From positions 72,994 to 136,993 of the forward strand of contig JBEHXV010000011.1 in NCBI GenBank assembly GCA_048498515.1: 64,000 bases of DNA, read 5' to 3'. This DNA is from UBA4416 sp048498515 (GTDB lineage Bacteria; Bacteroidota; Bacteroidia; B-17B0; Aurantibacillaceae). Of the stretch, positions 56,041-64,000 are shown piece after piece. Under the pieces are notes generated by a model. That model searched no databases. It saw nothing but the letters and a program-made list of their open reading frames with translations, and was not told the origin of the DNA. The position numbers and the translations under genes were made by a program. The stretch's first letter is position 1; every line of letters begins with the position of its first letter.

Positions 56041-56529
56041 CTAGTATTGAGAGAAACCTTGCTTATCGGTTACCTTATGCTCAATTAATAAACCTACGCA
56101 GGCAGCGTCCATTGGCTTATGTTTGTCAGCCTCGGTAGCGCCACGTGGCACTTCCACTTCAATAATTAACTGGCGGGTTGATGTGCTTTGGAACTCGAAT
56201 AAAGGTTCGTTTTGCGCCGTTGCGTTATCATACAATAACTCGCTGGTACGCGCGTCGAAAATTTTATAATTTATTTTATCGCCGATTGCCGCATCGCAGC
56301 ATACATTGATCCTGTAATCCATTCCCTTATAAATCACACAACGGATCTTTGAAACCATTCCCTGGTTAAACAAACCGCTTCTTGATTGGGCGTTATACAT
56401 CCAATCGCCTTTACCGCCATGTTTGGTTTCTACAACACAGTATTTGCGGTGAAACTGACCACAAACGCTGGCTTGCGAGAACATCAGCGAAGCGCTAAAT
56501 ATAAACAGTGCTAAAAATATCTTTTTCAT
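56041..56529 (-). CDS. Secreted protein of unknown function (162 aa)
   Basis: MKKIFLALFIFSASLMFSQA is a signal peptide with SQ cleavage. The mature part is rich in cysteine for its size (VCGQFHRKYC, NVCCDAAIGD and DAACVGLL), suggesting disulfides, with short beta strands such as INYKIFDARTSELLYDN. No known domain. It lies 8 bp after the lipoprotein gene at 56538 and probably belongs to the transcript that starts at sucC. Homologues are, in my recollection, common hypothetical proteins of Bacteroidota. Confidence 0.75.
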   Translation of the reverse strand: MKKIFLALFIFSASLMFSQASVCGQFHRKYCVVETKHGGKGDWMYNAQSRSGLFNQGMVSKIRCVIYKGMDYRINVCCDAAIGDKINYKIFDARTSELLYDNATAQNEPLFEFQSTSTRQLIIEVEVPRGATEADKHKPMDAACVGLLIEHKVTDKQGFSQY

Positions 56530-56537
56530 AATCTTAA

Positions 56538-57434
56538 TTATTTAGTTAATGTGTAAGAGTTTCTGATGGCTTTGATCTTATTTACAATGGCATTATACTG
56601 CTCAGCAGATAATACCAATTCTTTACCGCCACCTAATATTGTTTTTCCTTTGTCGCCTGATGCTTTTGCTGCTGAGGCATCTTTCTCACCAATTTTATTG
56701 AACTCAGCCTGCAGGTCGGTAAAGTCTTTTACCACAGCGGCTACGTTCGCATCATCCTTCTCGTATTTTTTAAGAAACTCCACTAAGTTATCCAGGGTGT
56801 ATTTTTGGTCGGCTAAACGCTCTACTACCGGGCTGTTGGGTTCATACTTAGACAGGCTTGTAGCAATAAACAAGCTCTCCAACCATCCTCCGGCTACTAC
56901 TAAAGACAAAGTAGGGCCTTGCTTTCCGTCTTCCAGCGTTTGGAAAGAAGAGAAATACACATCATCCGTAATAACAGATAATGAGTCGGGATTTCCTAAA
57001 TTACCTTCCAGTCGTTTCAGGATCTCAGGTTTAATGGCTGAAGAAACACCAATCTGGTCGCCTAATTGTTTTACGGTTTTAAAATATTTCAACGCTTCCG
57101 ATCCTATTTCAAAAATACTGCAATAGCTCAGGTCGCAGCTGTAGATACCGAAATTCAGGGATTTTAATTTATTATCCGTGTAATTTTTTTGGTTATCAGG
57201 GCTGTTTAAGAAACTGGTGTTCTTATTGTTTTTACCACCAACCATTTTAATAAAGGTCAGCATTTCTCCCGGGGAAGGAACCTGGAAGAACGTTTCAGTA
57301 ACCTGTTCAGCCTGAGTTTCTGTTTTGGTAGTATCTACTGCCGATACATCTTCTCCGCTTTCTGTTTTATCTCCGCAAGAAACGAGTAATAAACTGGCTG
57401 CTAAAGGAGCAATTAAGAAATAGTTGCGTTTCAT
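56538..57434 (-). CDS. Putative lipoprotein of unknown function (298 aa)
   Basis: The N-terminus MKRNYFLIAPLAASLLLVSC has the lipobox LVSC, then GDKTESGEDVS as an acidic tether. The mature protein is helical in appearance with NPDSLSVITDDVYFSSFQTL, a long LSKYEPNSPVVERLADQKYT segment and a lysine-rich end. It has no recognised family. It lies 19 bp after sucC, and 8 bp before the next secreted protein gene, so it is probably co-transcribed with both. A role in envelope physiology is possible, but nothing ties it to the TCA cycle. Confidence 0.78.
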   Translation of the reverse strand: MKRNYFLIAPLAASLLLVSCGDKTESGEDVSAVDTTKTETQAEQVTETFFQVPSPGEMLTFIKMVGGKNNKNTSFLNSPDNQKNYTDNKLKSLNFGIYSCDLSYCSIFEIGSEALKYFKTVKQLGDQIGVSSAIKPEILKRLEGNLGNPDSLSVITDDVYFSSFQTLEDGKQGPTLSLVVAGGWLESLFIATSLSKYEPNSPVVERLADQKYTLDNLVEFLKKYEKDDANVAAVVKDFTDLQAEFNKIGEKDASAAKASGDKGKTILGGGKELVLSAEQYNAIVNKIKAIRNSYTLTK

Positions 57435-57453
57435 ATATTATTATTATTTATTT

Positions 57454-58647
57454 TTAGTTTGCAATTAATTTCGACACTAAATCAGCGGCTTCCTGCAACT
57501 GAATAGCGGAGTACACTTTTAAGCCCGAGTCGTCAATCAGTTTTTTAGCGGCTTCGGCATTTGTACCTTGTAAACGAACAATGATAGGCACGTTAATGGT
57601 TCCCATATTTTTGTAGGCATCAATGACACCTTGCGCCACACGGTCGCAACGAACAATCCCACCAAAAATGTTCACTAAAATTGCTTTTACATTTTTGTCG
57701 CCAAGAATAATATGGAACGCTTTTTCAACACGCTCTGCATTTGCCGTACCACCCACATCGAGGAAGTTAGCTGGCTCGCCGCCCGATAATTTAATAATAT
57801 CCATGGTAGCCATTGCCAAACCTGCACCGTTTACCATGCAACCAACGTTACCGTCGAGTTTCACATAGTTAAGGTCGGCTTTACGAGCCTGAACGTCAAC
57901 CGGGTTCTCTTCGCTTTCATCGCGCATGGCTTCAATATCCTTGTGACGGTATAAAGCGTTGTCGTCTAATGTTACTTTAGCATCAACGGCAATAATTTTA
58001 TCATCGGATGTTTTTAATACCGGGTTGATCTCGAACATCGAAGAATCGATAGAATCGTATGCTTTGTATAAAGCGGCTACGAATTTTGTCATTTCCTTGA
58101 AAGCGTTACCGCTTAAGCCTAAGTTAAAGGCCACTTTACGGCATTGGAAATCGCGTAAACCAACTTTAGGGTCAATTTCTTCTTTCCAGATCAAATGTGG
58201 AGTAGCTTCCGCTACCTGTTCAATATCCATACCGCCTTCGGTGCTGTACATAATAATGTTACGGCCGGTTGCACGGTTCAATAAAATACTCATGTAAAAT
58301 TCCTTGGTAGGAGTTGCACCCGGATAATATACATCCTGTGCTACCAATACCTTGCTCACTAACTTACCTTCGGCGCTGGTTTGTGGAGTTACCAGGTGCA
58401 TGCCTATAATTTTTGAAGCGACTTCTTTTACTTTATCCAGGTTTGGCGCGAACTTAACACCGCCCCCTTTACCACGGCCACCGGCGTGTATTTGGGCTTT
58501 AATTACCACACCATCGCATTTGTATGTTTCCATAACCTGCTTAGCGGCGTCTACTGCTTGTTCCGGAGTTTCGGCAACAATACCTTCCTGGATTGCTACG
58601 CCAAAACTTTTTAATATACTTTTTCCCTGATATTCGTGAATGTTCAT
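57454..58647 (-). CDS. sucC: Succinate--CoA ligase (ADP-forming) beta subunit
   Basis: The 397 residues start MNIHEYQGKSILKSFGVAIQ, the standard SucC N-terminal ATP-grasp entry. The glycine-rich nucleotide loop is HAGGRGKGGGVKFA. FEINPVLKTSDDKIIAVDAK carries the metal-binding residues, and LVNIFGGIVRCDRVAQGVID marks the CoA-ligase half that contacts the alpha subunit. Together with SucD it makes succinate, CoA and ATP from succinyl-CoA in the TCA cycle. sucD is not in the window. A good promoter lies 29 bp ahead. Two envelope-protein genes follow closely. Confidence 0.97.
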   Translation of the reverse strand: MNIHEYQGKSILKSFGVAIQEGIVAETPEQAVDAAKQVMETYKCDGVVIKAQIHAGGRGKGGGVKFAPNLDKVKEVASKIIGMHLVTPQTSAEGKLVSKVLVAQDVYYPGATPTKEFYMSILLNRATGRNIIMYSTEGGMDIEQVAEATPHLIWKEEIDPKVGLRDFQCRKVAFNLGLSGNAFKEMTKFVAALYKAYDSIDSSMFEINPVLKTSDDKIIAVDAKVTLDDNALYRHKDIEAMRDESEENPVDVQARKADLNYVKLDGNVGCMVNGAGLAMATMDIIKLSGGEPANFLDVGGTANAERVEKAFHIILGDKNVKAILVNIFGGIVRCDRVAQGVIDAYKNMGTINVPIIVRLQGTNAEAAKKLIDDSGLKVYSAIQLQEAADLVSKLIAN

Positions 58648-58675
58648 ATGAAGTGTTTGGTTCTAAATTTGCTCT

Positions 58676-58704
58676 CAAAAATAGGATTTTTATCGTAAAA
58701 GCAA
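58676..58704 (-). promoter_or_regulatory. Bacteroidota-type promoter for sucC
   Basis: Read on the minus strand, TTG (58704-58702) is followed by an 18-base spacer and TATTTTTG (58683-58676), an exact TAnnTTTG -7 element. The sucC ATG is 29 bp downstream, at 58647. Confidence 0.65.
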
Positions 58705-58740
58705 GCATTTTTGTGAAAAATATATTAGGGGCCGCCTGTC

Positions 58741-60024
58741 TCAGATTTCGTCCAAAAAATGACCTATAATGCCATACACCCGCAACAATTCATCTTTAGT
58801 AATGCAATAGGGCGGAATAAGGTATAAAACATTACCAAGCGGCCTCACAATAATGCCTTTTTTCAGAAAATAAGCGGCTATGCTTTCCGATGCCCGGTTA
58901 AGGTAATGGGTGTGTTCTTCTGTTTTTATTTCGAGCGCCAAAATGGTTCCCAGGCTGCGGATATCGGCCAATTCCGAGTGGTTTTTATGCTGCAAAACAA
59001 ATTGTCCGTGCTCCGTTGAAACCATACCGATCTGCTGCCAGGTTGTTTCCTCCTCCATTAAGTCTAAACTTGCCAGGGCGGCGGCACAGGCTGTTGGGTT
59101 GGCGGTATAGCTGTGGCCGTGAAAAAATGTTTTTGTTTTATCATCGCTCACACAGGCATCGTAAATAAATTGTGCGCAGCTGGTAACTCCCAATGGCATG
59201 TAGCCTCCTGTTAATCCTTTTGAGAGGCAAATGATATCCGGCTTTTGTTCAAGGTGATCGACGGCAAAAAATTTACCCGTTCTTCCAAAGCCAGTCATGA
59301 CTTCATCGGCAATGCAAATAACCTGATGCTCCCTGCACAGTGCTATCAACTCGTTCAAATAATCGGCATCATACATTACCATACCGGCCGCTCCCTGCAC
59401 CAGGGGTTCAAAAATAAAACCGGCAATATCGTTATGATGGGTGAACCAGGATTGCAATGTTGATTTGATGTTTTCAATATTTTCTTCGTCAGGCAAAGGA
59501 ATGTGAATCACATCAAACAATAAATTCTCGAAGGCGTTGTTAAAGACATTCCTCGCCCCTACGCTCATGCCGCCAAAGGTATCGCCATGGTAAGCATTTT
59601 CAAAAGCAATGAATTTTTTCTTTTGAGTACCTTTATTGTGCCAGTATTGCAGGGTCATTTTCAATCCCACTTCCACAGCTGTAGAACCATTGTCGGAGTA
59701 AAAGATCTTTGACTGATTTTGAGGCAAATGCCCCAAAAGCCGCTGTGCTAAATTAACGGCAGGCTCGTGGGTAAACGAGCTGAAAATAGCATGTTCCAAG
59801 GTATGTAATTGTTCACTTACTTTTTGCGAAATGTAAGGATGGCAATGCCCGTGTAAATTGACCCACCAACTCGAAATGGCATCCAACAACTTGTTACCTT
59901 GTGCATCGTAAAAATAAGCGCCCTCGCCTTTAACAAGCTGTACCGGGGCTTCGGCATATTTTAAATGCGTAAAGGGGTGCCATACATATTGGCTATCATT
60001 CTCTATCAATTTACTATTAGTCAA
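58741..60024 (-). CDS. bioA: Adenosylmethionine--8-amino-7-oxononanoate aminotransferase
   Basis: A class III PLP aminotransferase of 427 residues: WHPFTHLKY near the start is the BioA-specific entry, SSWWVNLHGHCHPYI contains the substrate-site tryptophans, DNGSTAVEVGLKM binds the phosphate, ADEVMTGFGRTGKF contains the PLP-binding Asp, and CLSKGLTGGYMPLGV has the catalytic Lys269. It converts 7-keto-8-aminopelargonate to 7,8-diaminopelargonate in biotin synthesis. Other bio genes are not in the window. Its neighbour across the divergent gap is a biotin-dependent acyl-CoA carboxylase subunit, a fitting metabolic pairing. Confidence 0.96.
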   Translation of the reverse strand: MTNSKLIENDSQYVWHPFTHLKYAEAPVQLVKGEGAYFYDAQGNKLLDAISSWWVNLHGHCHPYISQKVSEQLHTLEHAIFSSFTHEPAVNLAQRLLGHLPQNQSKIFYSDNGSTAVEVGLKMTLQYWHNKGTQKKKFIAFENAYHGDTFGGMSVGARNVFNNAFENLLFDVIHIPLPDEENIENIKSTLQSWFTHHNDIAGFIFEPLVQGAAGMVMYDADYLNELIALCREHQVICIADEVMTGFGRTGKFFAVDHLEQKPDIICLSKGLTGGYMPLGVTSCAQFIYDACVSDDKTKTFFHGHSYTANPTACAAALASLDLMEEETTWQQIGMVSTEHGQFVLQHKNHSELADIRSLGTILALEIKTEEHTHYLNRASESIAAYFLKKGIIVRPLGNVLYLIPPYCITKDELLRVYGIIGHFLDEI

Positions 60025-60196
60025 AGGATCTTTTTCGGTTCGAATGTATGCAAAATAATTTACTGAACGCTAAGTTAAAAATAACCGCATAGAAACAGAG
60101 AAATATGTGGTTTAAACAATGTTCAATTAAATTTGGATTGAAAATTTTCACGACACATTTCATTTGCTATATTTATGGTCTTATATTAAAAATACA

Positions 60197-61816
60197 ATGG
60201 ACTTAGAATTTAACAAAAATGATGATAAAATGCGCTTGCTGATCTCCCAGATGCAACAGCGCTTAGCAAAAATATATGATGGTGGCGGAAAAAAACGCAT
60301 CGAAAAATTACATGAGCAGGGAAAAATGAGTGCGCGTGAGCGTATTGATTTTTTATTGGATAAAGATACTCCCCGTTTTGAAATGGGGGCTTTTGCCGGT
60401 TATGAAATGTATCCCGAACATGGCGGCTGTCCTGGCGGCGGCGTAGTTATTACAATAGGTTATGTAAGTGGTAAACAGTGCATTGTGGTGGCCAACGACG
60501 CTACTGTAAAAGCAGGCGCTTGGTTCCCTATAACAGGTAAAAAGAATTTACGTGCACAGGAAATTGCCATGGAAAATAAATTACCCATTATTTATTTAGT
60601 GGATAGCGCGGGCGTGTACTTGCCTATGCAGGACGAAATTTTCCCTGACAAAGAACACTTCGGCCGCATTTTTCGCAACAATGCCATTATGAGTGGCATG
60701 GGCATCCTTCAAATTTCTGCCGTTATGGGAAGCTGTGTGGCAGGTGGCGCTTATTTGCCAATTATGAGCGACGAAGCCATGATCGTTGACAAAACAGGTT
60801 CTATCTTTTTAGCCGGTTCGTATTTGGTAAAAGCGGCTATTGGCGAGAACATTGATAACGAAACCCTGGGCGGCGCTACCACGCATTGCGAAATAAGCGG
60901 CGTAACCGATTATAAATGCAAGGACGATGCCGATTGCTTAACACGCATCCGCAACATCATGAGTAAAGTGGGCGATTACGAAAAAGCCGGCTTTAACCGT
61001 GAGGCTCCCGCTTTGCCTAAAAAGGATCAGAAAGAAATGTACGGCATCCTAAACGACAAACAATATGAAGTAAGGGATATTATTGAACGTCTGGTGGATA
61101 ATGGCGAACATGAGGAGTATAAGGAATTGTACGGCCAATCCATTGTTTGCACCTACGCGCGTATTGACGGCTGGGCTGTTGGTATTGTTGCCAACCAACG
61201 TAAAGTAGTAAAAAGCAAAAAAGGCGAAATGCAATTTGGCGGTGTTATTTATAGCGACAGCGCCGATAAGGCAGCGCGCTTTATTATGAACTGTAACCAG
61301 AAGAAAATCCCATTGGTGTTTTTACAGGATGCTACCGGCTTTATGGTGGGTTCAAGAAGCGAACATGGCGGCATTATTAAGGATGGCGCCAAGCTGGTAA
61401 ATGCCATGTCGAATTCGGTAGTTCCAAAATTCACTGTCATCATGGGCAACTCTTACGGTGCTGCCAATTACGCTATGTGTGGTAAAGCTTACGATCCACG
61501 CTTAATTGTTGGCTGGCCAACAGCGCAAATTGCCGTTATGGGCGGAGCACAGGCTGCAAAAGTATTGGTGCAAATTGAAGTAGCTTCGTTAAAAGCCAAA
61601 GGCGAAGAAATTACGCCTGAAAAAGAAGCGGAACTATATAATAAAACCAAGGATAAGTATGATATGCAAACCACACCATATTACGCGGCATCGCGCTTAT
61701 GGCTCGACGCCATCATTGATCCTCTGGAAACACGTAAAGTGATAAGCATGGGTATAGAAGCAGCTAACCACGCGCCTATTACCAAACAATACAACGTGGG
61801 TGTTTTACAAACCTGA
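60197..61816 (+). CDS. Acyl-CoA carboxylase carboxyltransferase (beta) subunit (539 aa)
   Basis: The ATG at 60197 (MDLEFNKND) is preferred to a longer 60164 reading. RIEKLHEQGKMSARERIDFL is the family entry, and GGCPGGGVVITIGYVSG plus SCVAGGAYLPIMSDEAMIV are the N-half crotonase-type oxyanion region. VGSRSEHGGIIKDGAKLVNA and MGNSYGAANYAMCGKAYDPR form the C-half. This is the carboxyltransferase of biotin-dependent propionyl- or methylcrotonyl-CoA carboxylases; MCCC2-like features such as MQDEIFPDKEHFGRIF favour methylcrotonyl- or geranyl-CoA type, but the substrate is not certain. The biotin carboxylase/BCCP subunit must be elsewhere. It leads an operon of four genes. Confidence 0.94.
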   Translation: MDLEFNKNDDKMRLLISQMQQRLAKIYDGGGKKRIEKLHEQGKMSARERIDFLLDKDTPRFEMGAFAGYEMYPEHGGCPGGGVVITIGYVSGKQCIVVANDATVKAGAWFPITGKKNLRAQEIAMENKLPIIYLVDSAGVYLPMQDEIFPDKEHFGRIFRNNAIMSGMGILQISAVMGSCVAGGAYLPIMSDEAMIVDKTGSIFLAGSYLVKAAIGENIDNETLGGATTHCEISGVTDYKCKDDADCLTRIRNIMSKVGDYEKAGFNREAPALPKKDQKEMYGILNDKQYEVRDIIERLVDNGEHEEYKELYGQSIVCTYARIDGWAVGIVANQRKVVKSKKGEMQFGGVIYSDSADKAARFIMNCNQKKIPLVFLQDATGFMVGSRSEHGGIIKDGAKLVNAMSNSVVPKFTVIMGNSYGAANYAMCGKAYDPRLIVGWPTAQIAVMGGAQAAKVLVQIEVASLKAKGEEITPEKEAELYNKTKDKYDMQTTPYYAASRLWLDAIIDPLETRKVISMGIEAANHAPITKQYNVGVLQT

Positions 61817-61821
61817 TTAAT

Positions 61822-62223
61822 TTGAAAGATGAAACGTATATAGTTAAAGAAATTGATCTTAAGGAAGTTAATATTTCACTAAGATCGGATGGCATCGTAT
61901 ATGTTTTTTTTAAAGAAAATTGTGTGCTCGATATTGCCCTGCAAAACAAAATGCTGGGGCCCTACAACGAGGTTACGGGTGGCAAAATGACACCTTTCCT
62001 GTTTATGGCCGACAGAGGCGTAACACTTACCAAAGAAGCAAGGGACAATGCCATCGTAGTTGAAGCCATAACGCCCTGCTCAGCCAATGCTGTAGTGGTT
62101 ACGAACCTGGCTTATAAACTCATCGCTAATTTCTACATGCAATTCAATAAACCACTTCGCCCATACAAAGTATTCAGCAATAAAGGCGAAGCGATTGAAT
62201 GGCTCAAAAAATACATGACCTAA
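61822..62223 (+). CDS. DUF7793-like (STAS-like) protein, TTG start (133 aa)
   Basis: The frame starts with TTG at 61822, 6 bases past the upstream stop; the first internal ATG would remove a third of the protein, including LKEVNISLRSDGIVYVFFKE. The pattern KMLGPYNEVTGGKMTPFLFM followed by VTLTKEARDNAIVVEAITPC and KLIANFYMQFNKPLRPYKVF is one I recall from the DUF7793 group, a STAS-like fold widely found in Bacteroidota. Its role is unknown. The stop codon abuts the next gene's ATG (TAAATG), indicating translational coupling. Confidence 0.8.
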   Translation: MKDETYIVKEIDLKEVNISLRSDGIVYVFFKENCVLDIALQNKMLGPYNEVTGGKMTPFLFMADRGVTLTKEARDNAIVVEAITPCSANAVVVTNLAYKLIANFYMQFNKPLRPYKVFSNKGEAIEWLKKYMT

Positions 62224-63177
62224 ATGAGAATAGTCCTGTTAGTGTGTTTCCTGGTGTTTTACGTTGTCGGTGTTTCTGCCCAGACAAAAATGCCGGCCAT
62301 GTTTCGCTGGCAGGATAAGTATGCTAAAAAAAACATGCATAAGTATGTTAAAGGCGACACATTGATTAAAACAAGCGAGGCCGTTATTCATGTACATTAC
62401 AGTAAAGATCCTTCAAAACCTTATTTATTAATGCTTCACGGCATGGGCGCCAATGCCCGTACCAATTGGGGCAGCCAGGTGAAAGCCTTATCGAAACACT
62501 TTAATTTGATTTTGCCTGATCTTATTTATTTTGGAGAAAGTACCACCACATCAAATAACTATTCTATAGAATTACAGGTCGAACAAATTCATGAAGCACT
62601 TATTAAATTAGGCATCACCTCTAAAGTAAATGTCATGGGATTTAGCTACGGGGGCTTAACTGCAGCTATGTATAACCAGTTGCATCCTACTGATGTTCTT
62701 AAATTAATTATCATTGACGGCCCTGTGAAATTTTATTCGGGAGAGTTAGCTGATAGTTTAGCGAATGTAGTTGGTGTAACAACCATTAAAAATGTGATTG
62801 TACCTTCTTCTGTAGCCGAATTTGATGGCATGAAAAAAGCCGTGATGTCGAGAGGGTTTCCTGCAACAAAAAGACTGAAACGTAAGATCATTAAATATTT
62901 TTTTATGCCAACCAAACCCATTAGAGATGCCCAAATGGATTATTTATTTCAACGACAATCTATTTACCAGGGCTATGATTACAACCTGGGCCAAACTCCT
63001 ACTCTTTTAATCTGGGGCGAAAAAGATGGGGCGGTTCCTCTATCTGTCGGAAAGAATTTACACCTTGCCTTCCCAAATACCACTCAATTGCTGGTTCTTC
63101 CAAAGGCCAAACACGACGCGCATTTCAGAGAAAGCAAAAAAGTGAATAAAGCAGTGATTGATTTTCTGAAACATTAA
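62224..63177 (+). CDS. Exported alpha/beta hydrolase (317 aa)
   Basis: RIVLLVCFLVFYVVGVSAQ is a signal peptide. The fold follows: LLMLHGMGANARTNWG (oxyanion HG), PDLIYFGES, VNVMGFSYGGLTAAMY with nucleophile Ser141, LIWGEKDGAVPL with the acid aspartate near residue 269, and PKAKHDAHFRE with the catalytic histidine near 300. The complete triad suggests an active esterase, lipase or peptidase in the periplasm. The ATG directly follows the stop of the DUF7793-like gene. The substrate is unknown, and nothing in the operon narrows it. Confidence 0.9.
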   Translation: MRIVLLVCFLVFYVVGVSAQTKMPAMFRWQDKYAKKNMHKYVKGDTLIKTSEAVIHVHYSKDPSKPYLLMLHGMGANARTNWGSQVKALSKHFNLILPDLIYFGESTTTSNNYSIELQVEQIHEALIKLGITSKVNVMGFSYGGLTAAMYNQLHPTDVLKLIIIDGPVKFYSGELADSLANVVGVTTIKNVIVPSSVAEFDGMKKAVMSRGFPATKRLKRKIIKYFFMPTKPIRDAQMDYLFQRQSIYQGYDYNLGQTPTLLIWGEKDGAVPLSVGKNLHLAFPNTTQLLVLPKAKHDAHFRESKKVNKAVIDFLKH

Positions 63178-63189
63178 TTAGATTTGTAT

Positions 63190-63693
63190 ATGCAAAAAAC
63201 AAAAATATTAGATGCTGTTCAAATAGACCAAAAGCTCAACCGGATGGCTTACCAGGTTTATGAAAATAATTTTAAGGAGAAAGAATTATTGATTGCTGGC
63301 ATAGAAGGCAATGGCTATAAGGTTGCTGAACGAATCGCGTCTATATTAAACTCTATTTCGGGCATTAAAACCAAAGTGGGCAAAATAAAAATTGATAAAG
63401 AGAACCCATGGGCCTTTGAACCCATCATCGATTTTACCGAAAAAGATTTTGTAAACAAGTCGGTAATACTGGTTGATGATGTATTGAACAGTGGTAAAAC
63501 ATTGATGTATGCTGTAAAACTTTTTTTAAATAAACCTGTAAAACAATTAAATACCCTTATCCTGGTTGACAGGAGCCATACCCGTTTCCCGGTGAAAGCT
63601 GATTTTGTAGGCTTATCCCTATCTACTACCTTACAGGACCGAATAGATACCGATTTTTCTAAAAAAGGGAAAGAAGCGGTTTATTTGGTATAG
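63190..63693 (+). CDS. Phosphoribosyltransferase-family protein (PyrR-like, 167 aa)
   Basis: The ATG at 63190 is chosen over TTG 63184. The PRPP loop is exact: VILVDDVLNSGKTLMYA (residues about 92-108). A flexible hood region is at 14-60 (LNRMAYQVYENNFKEKELLI, GIEGNGYKVAERI), and the end LSLSTTLQDRIDTDFSK matches PyrR/HPRT-like type I PRTases. The likely activities are uracil or hypoxanthine phosphoribosyl transfer, or regulation as for PyrR. The base cannot be told. It is the last gene of the operon, followed by a terminator. Confidence 0.88.
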   Translation: MQKTKILDAVQIDQKLNRMAYQVYENNFKEKELLIAGIEGNGYKVAERIASILNSISGIKTKVGKIKIDKENPWAFEPIIDFTEKDFVNKSVILVDDVLNSGKTLMYAVKLFLNKPVKQLNTLILVDRSHTRFPVKADFVGLSLSTTLQDRIDTDFSKKGKEAVYLV

Positions 63694-63717
63694 TATTCTT
63701 TAATTTTATTACAACAT

Positions 63718-63755
63718 AAAAAAGCCCCTTGCAATTGATTGTAAGGGGCTTTTTT
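63718..63755. terminator. Bidirectional intrinsic terminator after the phosphoribosyltransferase gene
   Basis: AAAAAAGCCCCTTGCAA (63718-63734) pairs with 63739-63755 with one mismatch around a TTGA loop. Runs of A and T on both sides serve the operon and the convergent gene at 63772. Confidence 0.9.
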
Positions 63756-63771
63756 ACGTTGTTTATTTTAA

Positions 63772-64000
63772 TTATCTCAGTACAGTTACGTGTCCAATGT
63801 ACTCATGTTTCTTGCCAAGTACATCTCTTAGTTTCACTTTCCAGATATACACATCCTGTTGTACTTCCTGTGATTTGCCCTGTACCTTACCGTTCCATCC
63901 TTTTGTAATGTCATCGGTATAGTAGATCATCGCTCCCCAACGGTCAAAGATCCACATCTCATAATGCTCAATACCAATCCCCTTGCCCGTAAACATATCA
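63772..64000 (-). CDS. C-terminal end of a T9SS type B (gliding-motility-type) sorted protein (5' part outside window)
   Basis: The minus-strand frame is open from the right edge to a stop at 63772; about 75 residues are visible. DMFTGKGIGIEHYEMWIFDR, then WGAMIYYTDDITKGW, VQQDVYIWKVKLRD and KHEYIGHVTVLR are the end of a type B sorting domain, almost the same as the last 75 residues of the 2031-residue adhesin at 43370. The rest of the protein, likely large and with PKD-like repeats, lies to the right of the window. It is exported through T9SS. Confidence 0.9.
   Translation of the reverse strand, partial: DMFTGKGIGIEHYEMWIFDRWGAMIYYTDDITKGWNGKVQGKSQEVQQDVYIWKVKLRDVLGKKHEYIGHVTVLR

Overview
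The window reads as chromosomal DNA of a Bacteroidota member of the kind that carries a type IX secretion system. Evidence for this is two T9SS type A sorting domains (proteins at 25667-28168 and 34117-36609), two type B (gliding-motility-type) sorting domains (43370-49465 and 63772-64000), Bacteroidota-style TAnnTTTG promoter elements, many short dispersed palindromes between genes, and a DUF7793-type protein. No rRNA, tRNA, insertion sequence, prophage or CRISPR array was recognised.

Region 1 (1-22187, minus strand) is one tightly packed eight-gene block, transcribed towards position 1 and running off the window. In order of transcription it encodes an outer-membrane beta-barrel-like protein, a TANFOR-like secreted protein, a Skp/OmpH-like periplasmic chaperone, a lipoprotein, a 1895-residue YD-shell (SpvB/TcB-like) protein, a small secreted protein, a 479-residue PKD/CBM/YD-end protein, a 250-residue secreted protein, and an Rhs-family giant of more than 3000 residues whose C-terminus lies outside the window (nine genes counting the truncated giant). 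This is the best candidate for an undescribed system: a giant surface YD-repeat assembly carried with its own putative membrane partner and chaperone.

Region 2 (22649-43249) is mixed. It holds a small secreted protein; an Amidase_2 enzyme next to a lipase-like hydrolase, neither with a signal peptide; a secreted M6 metalloprotease with CUB and T9SS domains; DNA topoisomerase III; an SF1 helicase; a class A beta-lactamase-fold serine hydrolase; a BNR-propeller T9SS protein; a lipoprotein, APC permease and M23 peptidase run; and alaS. The gaps hold striking inverted repeats, including a perfect 28-bp one at 32695-32767.

Region 3 (43370-55967) has a 2031-residue adhesin-like protein with nine tandem 90-residue PKD-like repeats. 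It is followed by an XRE plus AbiEii toxin-antitoxin-like pair behind a 16-bp palindrome, then an array of four 20-21-bp direct repeats ahead of a four-gene operon: ECF sigma factor, lipoprotein, single-pass membrane protein and FGE-sulfatase-fold protein.

Region 4 (56041-64000) is largely metabolic: sucC with two downstream envelope-protein genes, bioA, and a divergent operon of acyl-CoA carboxylase carboxyltransferase, a DUF7793 protein, an alpha/beta hydrolase and a phosphoribosyltransferase. The C-terminal end of another T9SS type B protein enters at the right edge.
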